Positions 17,204-24,571 are shown, counted from the first letter of the stretch. The stretch: 64,000 nucleotides of DNA from Apopatocola sp963618015 (GCA_963618015.1 CAVEQS010000006.1:1-64000), one strand, 5' to 3'. Notes: generated by a model from the letters alone, not told the origin. Made by a program: numbers and translations.

Positions 17204-17232
17204 TTGACATTTTTCACGCCGCGTGTTAATGT
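17204..17232 (+). promoter_or_regulatory. Promoter of the repressor gene
   Basis: Consensus TTGACA (17204-17209), 17-base spacer, TAATGT (17227-17232). The spacer contains operator O4, so repressor binding should block RNA polymerase directly. Confidence 0.8.
17215..17225. promoter_or_regulatory. Candidate operator O4 (CACGCCGCGTG)
   Basis: A perfect CACG-N3-CGTG palindrome lying wholly between the -35 and -10 boxes of the repressor promoter, the layout expected for negative autoregulation. Confidence 0.65.
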
Positions 17233-17250
17233 TACGGTGAGGTGATAATA

Positions 17251-17616
17251 ATGTCCGCTTTCGGCGAAAGACTGTCGGCGCTGCGCAAGGGCGCGGGGCT
17301 GACGCAGGCAGAGCTGGCAAAAAAGCTCGGCATATCCAAAAGCTCGGTGAGCATGTACGAATGTGGCAACCGCGAGCCGGAATTTGATCTGCTGGAAAAG
17401 ATGGCGGATTGTTTTCAGGTGGACATGAACGTTCTTCTCGGCCGCGCGGAGCCGCTGGTGAACAACGACCCGGAGCTCACGGCATATCTGGAGGCGCTGC
17501 GCGACCGGCCGGAGATGCGCGCGCTGTTCCGCCTTTCGAAAAATGCCACGCGCGAGGATGTGGAGACCGCTGTGACGATCCTCGAAGCGCTGCGCAGCAA
17601 GCATGAGAGTACCTGA
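17251..17616 (+). CDS. Cro/CI-type (XRE) repressor
   Basis: A 121-residue DNA-binding protein. The XRE helix-turn-helix fills residues 1-60 (LRKGAGLTQAELAKKLGISK then SSVSMYECGNREPEFDLLEK), followed by a short helical tail ending RSKHEST. The start at 17251 is chosen because GAGGTGAT lies 5 bases upstream; GTG at 17242 would sit on that site. It overlaps the metallopeptidase gene by 14 bases. By position it represses the terminase operon and its own promoter through the CACG-N3-CGTG sites. It has no LexA-like cleavage domain, which fits relief by the neighbouring ImmA-like protease rather than RecA. Confidence 0.88.
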   Translation: MSAFGERLSALRKGAGLTQAELAKKLGISKSSVSMYECGNREPEFDLLEKMADCFQVDMNVLLGRAEPLVNNDPELTAYLEALRDRPEMRALFRLSKNATREDVETAVTILEALRSKHEST

Positions 17617-17971
17617 TTATTATGTCCGGCTCGTGGAGCTGCCGCCGACGGTGCTCGGCGCGACGCTCCCGAACGACGACGGCACATTTTCCGTATACAT
17701 CAATGCCCGCCTCGGCGACGCGGCGCGGCGTGAAACGCTGCGCCATGAGCTGGAGCACATGGCGCGGGATCATTTTTACCAAAGCGCTCCTATCGCCGCG
17801 CAGGAGGCGGAGGCCAGCGGCGCGCCGCAGCCTGCGCTGCCGGAGAGCACGCCGGCGGCGGAACGGACCGTGCGCCGCTACAGCGACCTCGCGTCGCTCG
17901 CGGCCTATCTGCGCCGTATCGGCGCGCTCGGAAACAGCATAGAATCCCTCGGCGCGCAGCCGATGCAATAA
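17603..17971 (+). CDS. ImmA/IrrE-like metallopeptidase
   Basis: A 122-residue protein with the zinc motif HELEH in RHELEHMARDHF (near residues 48-59), preceded by a short beta-rich region (FSVYINARLG) typical of ImmA/IrrE domains. In ICEBs1 and related elements ImmA cleaves the XRE-type repressor to switch on the element. Its start lies inside the repressor gene (14-base overlap), so the two are made together. The protein is short for the family; the last 60 residues are Pro/Ala-rich and then helical. The third zinc ligand cannot be assigned with confidence. Confidence 0.78.
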   Translation: MRVPDYYVRLVELPPTVLGATLPNDDGTFSVYINARLGDAARRETLRHELEHMARDHFYQSAPIAAQEAEASGAPQPALPESTPAAERTVRRYSDLASLAAYLRRIGALGNSIESLGAQPMQ

Positions 17972-18013
17972 AAAAGCAGGAGCCAACGACATTTGTTGCT
18001 GGCTCCTGCTTTT
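17972..18013. terminator. Bidirectional terminator at the right edge of the phage island
   Basis: AAAAGCAGGAGCCA (17972-17985) pairs perfectly with TGGCTCCTGCTTTT (18000-18013), between the metallopeptidase gene and the convergent membrane-protein gene. Confidence 0.88.
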
Positions 18014-18022
18014 GTATATTTT

Positions 18023-19390
18023 TTACGCCAGAGGAAGCACCCGACAGTTGGAGCCGGCGAGCTCCTCCGCTGCGTCCGGGAGGGTGTCCACGTTGATGAG
18101 CGGCCGCCCGCCGGAGACGAGAATGTCCACATACTGCTCCGCAGCGAGCTCACGCACGACGATCTCGCCGTTGGAGCGCCGGTACAGCAGGGCCGGAACA
18201 CCGCCGTCCGTCGTGAGGATGACGCCGACGTCGTAGGCGTGTTCGGGGTCGAGCCCGTCCAGCGCCTTGCTGCCGCGCCGTTCCACGCTCTTGATCACCG
18301 GCATGTCCGCCTGGCTGACCTCCGGCGCGCCGCTGCCGCTCGTGAGCAGCACAACGCGCGAATCGGTCACCGTGGCGGAGAGCTCGGAGGCGGCAAAGGG
18401 ATCGTACGGCTGGTTCGTGGATATGACGTAAAAGCCGCTCGCTTCTATGCGCAGCGCCCGGCTTTTGTAAAGCTCGCGCACGGAGGTCAGAAGCTTTGCA
18501 TATTTATCCTCCGCCGAGGCGAGGGATTCTTCAATGTCCTCACGGATGCGCTCGCTGCGATGGGAGAAGAAGGTGGAGAACATGGCGTCCTCGCCGTTGT
18601 CGGTCTGCAATGCGAGCAGCCACGCGAGCAGCTCGGCGCGGCTCCCGGCGGGCAGCTCGTCCTCCGAGGGAATATCCCCGGCGGCGAGCCGGTCGAGAAG
18701 CGCCGCAGCGCTCTCGGTTTTGTCGTCCGCGCCGAAGAAGCGGATCTCCTCCAAAAGCTGCGTGTCGGGGTGCAGGCTGTCGCTCGCCGGAAGGCGCAGC
18801 GGCACGGTCTCCACCACGGCGGCGCTGCCGTCGAGATATACGTCTGCGATCTCCTGCGTGCGCCCCGTTCCGGCGAGATCAACGCGGAAATCCTCCCGGA
18901 CACTGTCCGGCCACAGAGATTCCGGCAGCGCCGTCCGGCTGCCGAGCAGAACGCTCTCGGCGTGGATCACGACGCCGGTGCCGTCCCACAAAACGGAGGC
19001 AACGACCTGCATCGATACCGGCACGAGACCGAGCACACGCTGCGAGATGCACACGCGCATTTTTCCGTCGCTCAGGCGGATACCGAAATCAAGATCGCCG
19101 AACCGCTCGCGCATCTGCCGCCGGAGACCGGGGAGAACGCCGCTCTCGTCGGCGAGAAGGTAAAGATCGTTTTTATAAAGGCGGACAACGGCGCTGCCGT
19201 CGTCGGCAAAGGAGAGCTCGCCGAGTTCCCCGCTATGCGGCGCGGCAAGGATCGCGTCCACATCGTCCCGGAAAGCGGAGGTGCCGCCGTTGCCGACAAT
19301 GAACGCCGCGAGCAGCAGCAAAAGGAGGATCCCCGCCGGGATCGCGATCGCCCACCACCGGGCGCGCCGCTGCGCCGTATTCTTTTTCAC
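18023..19390 (-). CDS. Membrane-anchored protein of unknown function
   Basis: A 455-residue protein with a short basic N-terminus and one transmembrane helix (WAIAIPAGILLLLLLAAFIV, about 13-32), so most of it should be outside the membrane. The extracellular part mixes beta-rich and helical stretches; I recognise no catalytic motif. Two segments near the C-terminus, FYVISTNQPYDPFAA and YDVGVILTTDGGVPALLYR, look like structural-domain strands. The start is a GTG behind AGGAGGCC. It stands alone, convergent with the phage island and divergent from the HAD gene. No function is proposed. Confidence 0.75.
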   Translation of the reverse strand: MKKNTAQRRARWWAIAIPAGILLLLLLAAFIVGNGGTSAFRDDVDAILAAPHSGELGELSFADDGSAVVRLYKNDLYLLADESGVLPGLRRQMRERFGDLDFGIRLSDGKMRVCISQRVLGLVPVSMQVVASVLWDGTGVVIHAESVLLGSRTALPESLWPDSVREDFRVDLAGTGRTQEIADVYLDGSAAVVETVPLRLPASDSLHPDTQLLEEIRFFGADDKTESAAALLDRLAAGDIPSEDELPAGSRAELLAWLLALQTDNGEDAMFSTFFSHRSERIREDIEESLASAEDKYAKLLTSVRELYKSRALRIEASGFYVISTNQPYDPFAASELSATVTDSRVVLLTSGSGAPEVSQADMPVIKSVERRGSKALDGLDPEHAYDVGVILTTDGGVPALLYRRSNGEIVVRELAAEQYVDILVSGGRPLINVDTLPDAAEELAGSNCRVLPLA

Positions 19391-19463
19391 TGGCCTCCTG
19401 CCTCCCTTCCGACGGAAATCGACATGTATTTTTCATAATACCGTATCTGCGGGAAAAAAGCAA

Positions 19464-19492
19464 TTGCATCCTGTCGCCGCGGAACATATAAT
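19464..19492 (+). promoter_or_regulatory. Promoter of the HAD hydrolase gene
   Basis: TTGCAT (19464-19469), 17-base spacer, TATAAT (19487-19492), 55 bases before the gene. Confidence 0.65.
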
Positions 19493-19546
19493 ATAGGTTG
19501 TTCGATTGCGAATGGTTAATTTTTTGAAAAATCGGAGGTAACGCTT

Positions 19547-20206
19547 ATGGCCTTCTCTCTGGCGCTCGTGGATTTTGACGGCACGCTGGCCGATTCGATG
19601 CCGTACTGGCTGCGTCTGCCGGTGGATACGCTCCGCGAGGCAAACCTGATGCAGCCGGAGGGCTTTGCGGACTTTATCCGTGCCGTGCCGATCTGGGAGA
19701 TCGCGCGGGAAGTGGGGAAGCGGTACCCGCAGCTCGAAGCGGAAACGCCGCTCGGTGAGCGCTGGAGCGCGGAGATGGCGGAGCACTATGCGCACGACAT
19801 TCCTCTCAAGCCGGGGGCGAAGGAGCTCTTGCAGACGCTTCGCGCGGCGGGGCTTCACGTATACATTCTCTCGGCGACGCGCCACGCGCTGCTCGATGCG
19901 GCCATCGAACGGCTCGGCGTTGCGCCGCTCGTGGACGGCGTTTACGCCGAGGAAGAGACCGGCTCCAAGCGCACCGAAGCGCCCTATGCCTTTTTCCGGG
20001 AGAAGCTGGGCGTGCCGTATGAGAAGATGCTCCTCGTGGAGGACGCGCCGCGCAATCTTGCCGCGGCGGAATCGCTCGGCGTCGCCGGCGTCGGCGTATA
20101 CGACGAGAGCATGAAGGAGTATACGGAAACGATCCGCGCCGGTGCGGCGGTGTATCTGCCGGACTTCTCCGACCTTTCCGCGCTAGAGGCGCTGCTGCGG
20201 CGGTAA
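19547..20206 (+). CDS. HAD-superfamily hydrolase, phosphoglycolate-phosphatase-like
   Basis: A 219-residue cytoplasmic phosphatase-type protein. Motif I is DFDGTLADS (nucleophile and acid/base aspartates), motif II the threonine/serine in ILSATRH, and the late acidic motif is in LLVEDAPRNL. A helical cap lies between motifs I and II (subfamily I). It likely hydrolyses a small phosphorylated metabolite; the substrate is not predictable. The start follows CGGAGGTAA. Downstream comes a repeat element and then the ribosomal L10 operon. Confidence 0.85.
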   Translation: MAFSLALVDFDGTLADSMPYWLRLPVDTLREANLMQPEGFADFIRAVPIWEIAREVGKRYPQLEAETPLGERWSAEMAEHYAHDIPLKPGAKELLQTLRAAGLHVYILSATRHALLDAAIERLGVAPLVDGVYAEEETGSKRTEAPYAFFREKLGVPYEKMLLVEDAPRNLAAAESLGVAGVGVYDESMKEYTETIRAGAAVYLPDFSDLSALEALLRR

Positions 20207-20207
20207 G

Positions 20208-20339
20208 CCTCCCTTGTGCAAAGGGAGGTGCCTTTTGCCAACGGCAAAAGGCGGAGGGATTGTAGACTACCGGGCTTCCCGAAAAACGGCAATCCCCCAG
20301 TCAGCCTTCGGCTGCCAGCCCCCTTTACACAAGGGGGCC
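20208..20339. repeat. Palindromic intergenic repeat, two hairpin half-elements (copy 1)
   Basis: Two hairpin-rich units flank a short unique spacer. The left unit has CCTCCCTT/AAGGGAGG and CCTTTTGCC/GGCAAAAGG and ends GGAGGGATT. The right unit starts AATCCCCCAGTCAGCC and ends with GCCCCCTT/AAGGGGGC. The AATCCC-type ends face inward. The same two unit types occur with the opposite layout at 24376-24506. Confidence 0.75.
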
Positions 20340-20368
20340 TTTTCCCCTATAAAAATACGAAAAAAGTA

Positions 20369-20396
20369 TTGACTTTCCTGGGATTTATGGTATTAT
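20369..20396 (+). promoter_or_regulatory. Promoter of the rplJ-rplL operon
   Basis: TTGACT (20369-20374), 16-base spacer, TATTAT (20391-20396), directly before the L10 leader. Confidence 0.75.
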
Positions 20397-20399
20397 GTC

Positions 20400-20502
20400 A
20401 TGGCGCTCCAAAGACAGCAGGTGGCGTTTGCCGTAAATCCTGCCGAGGAAAGCACGATACTTGTATTGTGTCTCCCCCTGTCTTTCGGCAGAGGGAGTTT
20501 TT
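20400..20502 (+). promoter_or_regulatory. Ribosomal protein L10 leader with attenuator hairpin
   Basis: The untranslated leader of rplJ has the layout of the Firmicute L10 leader bound by the L10(L12)4 complex: paired segments around 20410-20460 and a final stem CTCCCCCTG (20472-20480) with CAGAGGGAG (20489-20497) followed by five T. That last hairpin should act as a terminator when excess L10 binds the leader. Assignment is by position, shape and downstream gene. Confidence 0.7.
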
Positions 20503-20539
20503 CTTTCGGGCGCAGAAATTTACCCCGGAGGTGAAATCA

Positions 20540-21070
20540 TTGCCTAACGCGAAAGTACTCAGCGAGAAACAGGCCATCGTCGAGGAACTCACCAAGCGTA
20601 TCGGTAACGCCACGGCGGGCGTCCTTGTAGACTACAAGGGCATCACCGTTCTGGAGGATACCGCTCTGCGCCGTGAGCTGCGTGCTGCCGGCATTGAGTA
20701 CACCGTTGTGAAGAACACTCTGCTCCGCTTCGCGGTTGACAAGTGCAATCTCAACGAGTTTGACTCCGTGCTCAACGGCACCACCTCTCTGGCCACCACC
20801 GAGGGCGACCCCATCGCGCCCATCCGCATCGTCAGCGAGTTCGCCAAGAAGATGAACGGCAAGTTCGAGGTCAAGGGCGGCTTCATGGAAGGAAAAGTCC
20901 TTCCGATGGCCGAGATCGACGAGATCGCTCAGCTTCCCAGCAAGGATGCCCTGTACTCCAAGGTCCTCGGCACCATGCTCGCACCCATCACCAGCCTGGC
21001 CGTCGTTCTTGGCCAGATCCTGGAGCAGAAGGGCGGCTCTCTCGAGACCGCCGAAGCCGCTGCCGAATAA
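20540..21070 (+). CDS. rplJ: 50S ribosomal protein L10
   Basis: A 176-residue protein of the L10 family, the base of the ribosomal stalk. It starts from TTG (LPNAKVLSEKQAIVEELTKR) 5-7 bases after GGAGGTGA; no better start is available. Conserved blocks: VLVDYKGITV, LRRELRAAGIEYTVVKNTLL, and the C-terminal helix (KVLGTMLAPITSLAVVLGQI) that binds L7/L12 dimers. It is followed by rplL in the usual order, but the rplK-rplA pair is not upstream and rpoB is not downstream. Confidence 0.97.
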   Translation: MPNAKVLSEKQAIVEELTKRIGNATAGVLVDYKGITVLEDTALRRELRAAGIEYTVVKNTLLRFAVDKCNLNEFDSVLNGTTSLATTEGDPIAPIRIVSEFAKKMNGKFEVKGGFMEGKVLPMAEIDEIAQLPSKDALYSKVLGTMLAPITSLAVVLGQILEQKGGSLETAEAAAE

Positions 21071-21109
21071 TTTGGCAGACACAATTCAATTTTAGGAGGA
21101 AAATTACAA

Positions 21110-21481
21110 ATGGCTAGCGAAAAAGTTACCGCTATGATCGAAGAAGTCAAGGCTCTCTCCGTGCTGGAGCTGGCTGAGCTCGTCCACGCCCTTGAGGAGA
21201 CCTTCGGCGTTTCCGCCGCTGCCGCCGCTGCTCCCGCCGCTGCCGCCGCTGCTGCCCCGGTCGAAGAGAAGACCGAGTTTGACGTTGTCATGACCGAGTT
21301 CGGCGCTGAGAAGATCAAGGTCATCAAGGAAGTCCGCGGCCTGCTGGGTCTGGGCCTTGCCGAGGCGAAGGCTCTCGTCGAAGCCGTCCCCGCCAAGCTG
21401 AAGGAAGCCGTCTCCAAGGAAGAGGGCGAGGAGATCAAGTCCAAGCTCGAGGCCGTCGGCGCGAAAGTCGAACTCAAGTAA
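21110..21481 (+). CDS. rplL: 50S ribosomal protein L7/L12
   Basis: A 123-residue acidic stalk protein. An N-terminal dimerisation domain (ALSVLELAELVHALEETFGV) is joined by an Ala/Pro hinge to the conserved C-terminal factor-binding domain (EKIKVIKEVRGLLGLGLAEA then KALVEAVPAKLKE). It recruits translation GTPases. The start has TAGGAGGAAAA upstream. Expression is shared with rplJ from the L10 leader. Confidence 0.98.
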   Translation: MASEKVTAMIEEVKALSVLELAELVHALEETFGVSAAAAAAPAAAAAAAPVEEKTEFDVVMTEFGAEKIKVIKEVRGLLGLGLAEAKALVEAVPAKLKEAVSKEEGEEIKSKLEAVGAKVELK

Positions 21482-21546
21482 GATTTATCCCATCCACCTT
21501 GCTCCCTGTCTGAGCAGGGGGCCACAGTCCAGAAGGAGGACAACTA

Positions 21547-21843
21547 ATGGCTAAGACCACCGAAAAATACGAGGTCCTGTACGTTCTCAACCCCAACCTC
21601 ACCGAGGAAGAGACCCAGGCCATCGTGGAAAAGTTCAAGACTCTGATCGAGCAGAACGGCACCGTCGATGAGATGGAAGAGTGGGGCAAGCGCAAGCTCG
21701 CCTACGAGATCAACTACCTCACCGAGGGCTACTATGTGCTGGTGAAGTTCACCTCCGGGCCCGAGCTTCCCGCCGAGCTGGATCGTATCCTCGGCATCAC
21801 CGACGGCGTGATCCGCTCTCTTGTCACTCTGCGCTACGAATAA
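21547..21843 (+). CDS. rpsF: 30S ribosomal protein S6
   Basis: A 98-residue S6 protein: EKYEVLYVLNPNLTEEETQA at the N-terminus and WGKRKLAYEINYLTEGYYVL in the middle match the family closely. S6 forms a pair with S18 on the platform of the small subunit. It heads the standard rpsF-ssb-rpsR cluster, 66 bases after rplL with AGGAGG upstream and no terminator between, so it may be co-transcribed with rplJL. Confidence 0.97.
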   Translation: MAKTTEKYEVLYVLNPNLTEEETQAIVEKFKTLIEQNGTVDEMEEWGKRKLAYEINYLTEGYYVLVKFTSGPELPAELDRILGITDGVIRSLVTLRYE

Positions 21844-21857
21844 GCGGAGGGAATGAT

Positions 21858-22328
21858 ATGCTGAATCATATCGTTCTTATGGGCCGCCTGACGCGGGATC
21901 CGGAGCTGCGCTATACCGGCTCCAACGTCCCCGTCGCGTCCTTCTCCATTGCTGTTGACCGGGATTTCGGCCGCGGTGAAAACGGTGAAAAGCAGACCGA
22001 TTTCATCAACGTGTCCGCCTGGCGTCAGACCGGGGAATTCGTCTCCAAGTACTTCACGAAGGGCAGCATGATCGTGGTTTCCGGTCGGCTGCAGATCCGT
22101 GACTACACCGACCGCGACGGCAACCGCCGTACCGCGGCGGAGGTCGTGGCGGACAACGTCTATTTCGGCGAAAGCAAACGCCGGGAAGACGGCGCCCCGC
22201 GGCAGGAGTACGCGCCCCGTCAGGAGTACGCACCCCGCACCCCCTCCAACGAGGGCTTTAACAGCGCGAAAGCGCAGGCCGGATCGTTCCAGACGATCGA
22301 CGATGACGACGGCCAGCTGCCGTTTTGA
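21858..22328 (+). CDS. ssb: Single-stranded DNA-binding protein
   Basis: A 156-residue SSB. The OB-fold occupies about 1-110 (NHIVLMGRLTRDPELRYTG, then FINVSAWRQTGEFVSKYFTK). A flexible tail includes a duplicated QEYAPR segment and ends with the acidic tip DDDDGQLPF, which binds partner repair and replication proteins. The start at 21858 follows GCGGAGGGAA, 14 bases after rpsF. It protects single-stranded DNA in replication and recombination. Confidence 0.97.
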   Translation: MLNHIVLMGRLTRDPELRYTGSNVPVASFSIAVDRDFGRGENGEKQTDFINVSAWRQTGEFVSKYFTKGSMIVVSGRLQIRDYTDRDGNRRTAAEVVADNVYFGESKRREDGAPRQEYAPRQEYAPRTPSNEGFNSAKAQAGSFQTIDDDDGQLPF

Positions 22329-22353
22329 CACTCACGAAAGGAGTTTTTGAACC

Positions 22354-22599
22354 ATGGCTTTTGATAAGTCCGCTGCCCCGCAGAAGAACCGCAAGCGCAG
22401 AAAGGTCTGCCAGTTCTGTGTGGATAAGGCCGAGTATATCGACTACAAGGACACCGTCAAGCTGCGCAAGTACCTGTCCGAGCGCAGCAAGATCCTGCCC
22501 CGCCGCACCACCGGCGCCTGCGCCTACCATCAGCGTCTGCTCACCGAGGCGATCAAGCGTGCCCGTCAGGTCGCTATCCTGCCTTACGTGACCGACTGA
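22354..22599 (+). CDS. rpsR: 30S ribosomal protein S18
   Basis: An 81-residue S18 protein with RRKVCQFCVDKAEYIDYKD, then YLSERSKILPRRTTGACAYH, matching the family. The CxxC keeps a zinc-binding form, and with the additional cysteine in GAC this may be the zinc-containing S18 variant. Last gene of the rpsF-ssb-rpsR cluster; a terminator follows. Confidence 0.97.
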   Translation: MAFDKSAAPQKNRKRRKVCQFCVDKAEYIDYKDTVKLRKYLSERSKILPRRTTGACAYHQRLLTEAIKRARQVAILPYVTD

Positions 22600-22617
22600 T
22601 TTCGGTTTTTTATCGAC

Positions 22618-22652
22618 AAAAAAGCTCTCATCCTCCGGGATGGGAGCTTTTT
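22618..22652 (+). terminator. Rho-independent terminator after rpsR
   Basis: AAAAGCTCTCATCC pairs with GGATGGGAGCTTTTT around a TCCG loop, allowing a G-T pair, with a T run. Confidence 0.88.
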
Positions 22653-22655
22653 CTG

Positions 22656-22684
22656 TTGCACAGCGGCAAATCGGCGGTTATAAT
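22656..22684 (+). promoter_or_regulatory. Promoter of the HerA-like ATPase gene
   Basis: TTGCAC (22656-22661), 17-base spacer, TATAAT (22679-22684), immediately after the rpsR terminator. Confidence 0.7.
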
Positions 22685-22733
22685 AAAAGTCAGCAAACAA
22701 CAAAAACATATATATACGGAGGTTGGCGCGAAT

Positions 22734-24362
22734 ATGTACGATAACGGCAAAATCTATCTCGGTCTCTCCGGCGAGGATCGGGTGGAGCTCCCCCTTTCCA
22801 TGTGCAACCGGCACGGCCTGATTGCCGGTGCGACCGGCACCGGCAAAACCGTCACGATGAAGGTGCTGGCGGAATCCCTCTCCGATGCGGGCGTGCCCGT
22901 GTTTCTGTGCGACGTAAAGGGCGACGTTGCCGGCATCTGCGCCCCCGGCACAGACAGCGAGGATATGCAGAAACGCATCGAGCGCTTCGGCCTCGCCGGA
23001 AAATTCGCCTACCAGGGCTATCCCACCACGTTCTGGGACATCTACCAGACCGGCGGCCACGCCGTGCGCGCCACCGTGAGCGAAATGGGTCCTGAGCTTC
23101 TCTCCCGCATTCTCGGCCTGAGCGAGGCGCAGGAGGGTGTTCTGCAGATCGTTTTCCGCATCGCGGATGACCGCGGGCTGCTGCTGGACGATCTCAAGGA
23201 TCTCCGCGCGCTGCTCAACTACGCAAACGATCACCGCGAAGATTACCGCATGAAATATGGCAACATTACCACGCAGTCCGTCGCAGCGATCCTCCGCGCG
23301 CTGCTGCCGCTGGAAAAAGAGGGCGGCGAGCTGTTCTTCGGCAATCCTGCGCTCGACGTGAACGACTGGATCCGCACCGATTCCAACGGCCGCGGTATGA
23401 TCAATGTGCTCGACTGCGTCAAGCTTGTGCAGAACCCGACGCTCTACGCGAGCTTCCTTCTCTGGCTGCTCTCGGAGCTCTTCGAGACGATGCCGGAGGT
23501 CGGCGATCAGGAAAAGCCGAAGCTCGTGTTCTTCTTTGACGAGGCGCATATGCTCTTCCGCGACGCCCCGGCCGTGCTCGTGCAGAAGATCGAGCAGACC
23601 GTGAAGCTGATCCGCTCGCGCGGCATCGGCGTGTTCTTCGTGACGCAGAGCCCGGCGGATGTGCCGAACACCGTGCTCGCGCAGCTTTCCAACCGCGTGC
23701 AGCACGCGCTGCGCGCCTATACGCCCACCGAACTCAAGGCGGTGCGCGTGGCGGCGCAGTCCTTCCGCGAAAATCCCGCGTTCAACGCCGAAGAGGCGAT
23801 CATGGAGCTGGGTGTGGGCGAAGCGCTCACGTCGTTCCTCGGCGAGGACGGCATCCCCGCCATGGTGCAGCGCACGAAGATCATCTGCCCGCAGAGCCTG
23901 ATGGGTGCGCCGGAAGCGATGATGCGCGCCAAGGCGATCCTCCGCGACGGCATGGACAAATACGATGAAGCGGTGGATAACGTCTCCGCCTACGAAGTGC
24001 TCGCCGACGAGGTGAAGGCCGCGGAGGACGCGCTCGCGCAGGAGCAGGAGCGGCTGGAAGAGAAGAAGCGCGCCGCTGAAGAGGAAAAGCAGCGCCAGAA
24101 GCAGGCCGAGGCGGACGAAAAGCGCGCCCAGAAGCTCGAGGATGAAGAGCGCCGCCGCGCGCAGAAGCTCGAGGATGAGGAGCGCCGCCGCGCCCAGAAG
24201 CTGGAGGACGAGGCGCGCCGCAAGGCAGAGCGCGAAAAGGAGAAGAAGGAAGCCGAGGAGAAGCGCAAAGCCGAGCGTATCCGCTCCAAGATCGAAACGC
24301 AGCTCATCTCCGCCGGCGGCCAGATGCTCAAGCGCGGCCTGCTCGGCATTCTGAAGAAGTAA
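22734..24362 (+). CDS. HerA-like helicase/ATPase, DUF853 (YjgR) family
   Basis: A 542-residue P-loop ATPase. Walker A GATGTGKT lies near residues 34-41 and Walker B in KLVFFFDEAHMLF near 265. Other family blocks are FLCDVKGDVAG, VFFVTQSPADVPNTVLAQLS and NRVQHALRAYTP. The DUF853 core runs to about 420; the last 120 residues are a charged coiled coil with an 11-residue repeat. Relatives of HerA act on DNA ends or as DNA pumps, but the cellular role of DUF853 proteins is not settled. The start follows CGGAGG at 12 bases. The gene has its own promoter and is monocistronic. Confidence 0.88.
   Translation: MYDNGKIYLGLSGEDRVELPLSMCNRHGLIAGATGTGKTVTMKVLAESLSDAGVPVFLCDVKGDVAGICAPGTDSEDMQKRIERFGLAGKFAYQGYPTTFWDIYQTGGHAVRATVSEMGPELLSRILGLSEAQEGVLQIVFRIADDRGLLLDDLKDLRALLNYANDHREDYRMKYGNITTQSVAAILRALLPLEKEGGELFFGNPALDVNDWIRTDSNGRGMINVLDCVKLVQNPTLYASFLLWLLSELFETMPEVGDQEKPKLVFFFDEAHMLFRDAPAVLVQKIEQTVKLIRSRGIGVFFVTQSPADVPNTVLAQLSNRVQHALRAYTPTELKAVRVAAQSFRENPAFNAEEAIMELGVGEALTSFLGEDGIPAMVQRTKIICPQSLMGAPEAMMRAKAILRDGMDKYDEAVDNVSAYEVLADEVKAAEDALAQEQERLEEKKRAAEEEKQRQKQAEADEKRAQKLEDEERRRAQKLEDEERRRAQKLEDEARRKAEREKEKKEAEEKRKAERIRSKIETQLISAGGQMLKRGLLGILKK
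24132..24230 (+). repeat. 33-base tandem repeat coding for KLEDEERRRAQ, three units
   Basis: Units at 24132-24164, 24165-24197 and 24198-24230 (last one diverged) encode an 11-residue coiled-coil repeat within the C-terminal region of the HerA-like protein (residues 467-499). Confidence 0.85.
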
Positions 24363-24375
24363 AACGCAGTACGGG

Positions 24376-24506
24376 AACCCCTCCGGCTTTTGCCTGCGGC
24401 AAAACCCACCTCCCCTGTTAGGGGAGGCAAGTGAGATCGCGGTAAACCGGCTTGGCTCCCCTAATAGGGGAGCTGGCACGGCGCAAAGCGCCGTGACTGA
24501 GGGGTT
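24376..24506. repeat. Palindromic intergenic repeat, two hairpin half-elements (copy 2)
   Basis: The left unit reads AACCCCTCCGGCTTTTGCC with a GGCAAAA return and CTCCCC/GGGGAG. The right unit, seen in reverse, reads AACCCCTCAGTCACGG to GGGGAGCC. Here the AACCCC ends face outward, opposite to the copy at 20208-20339. Lies between the HerA-like gene and the molybdenum hydroxylase operon. Confidence 0.75.
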
Positions 24507-24539
24507 CGTGCGCCTGCCGCAAATCATATATACGAATAT

Positions 24540-24571
24540 GGAAAGCCGCTTCGGCGGCTTTCCGCCGTTTT
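24540..24571 (+). terminator. UUCG-loop hairpin with T run before the molybdenum hydroxylase operon
   Basis: GGAAAGCCGC (24540-24549), loop TTCG, GCGGCTTTCC (24554-24563), then GCCG and five T. It may end transcription from upstream or act as an attenuator for the operon starting 34 bases later. Confidence 0.65.

Noticed and set aside
17115..17207. A 30-residue reading frame with a GGAAGG before ATG, on the plus strand
   Set aside because: It lies across both divergent promoter boxes and the operators of the phage switch, so the DNA is explained as regulatory; the peptide has no recognisable feature.
14594..18022. Attachment-site direct repeats flanking the terminase island
   Set aside because: The flanking sequences are two unrelated terminator hairpins; no shared repeat was found.
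24132..24230. Tandem repeat considered as a CRISPR or satellite
   Set aside because: It is in frame, encodes an 11-residue coiled-coil repeat and has no unique spacers.
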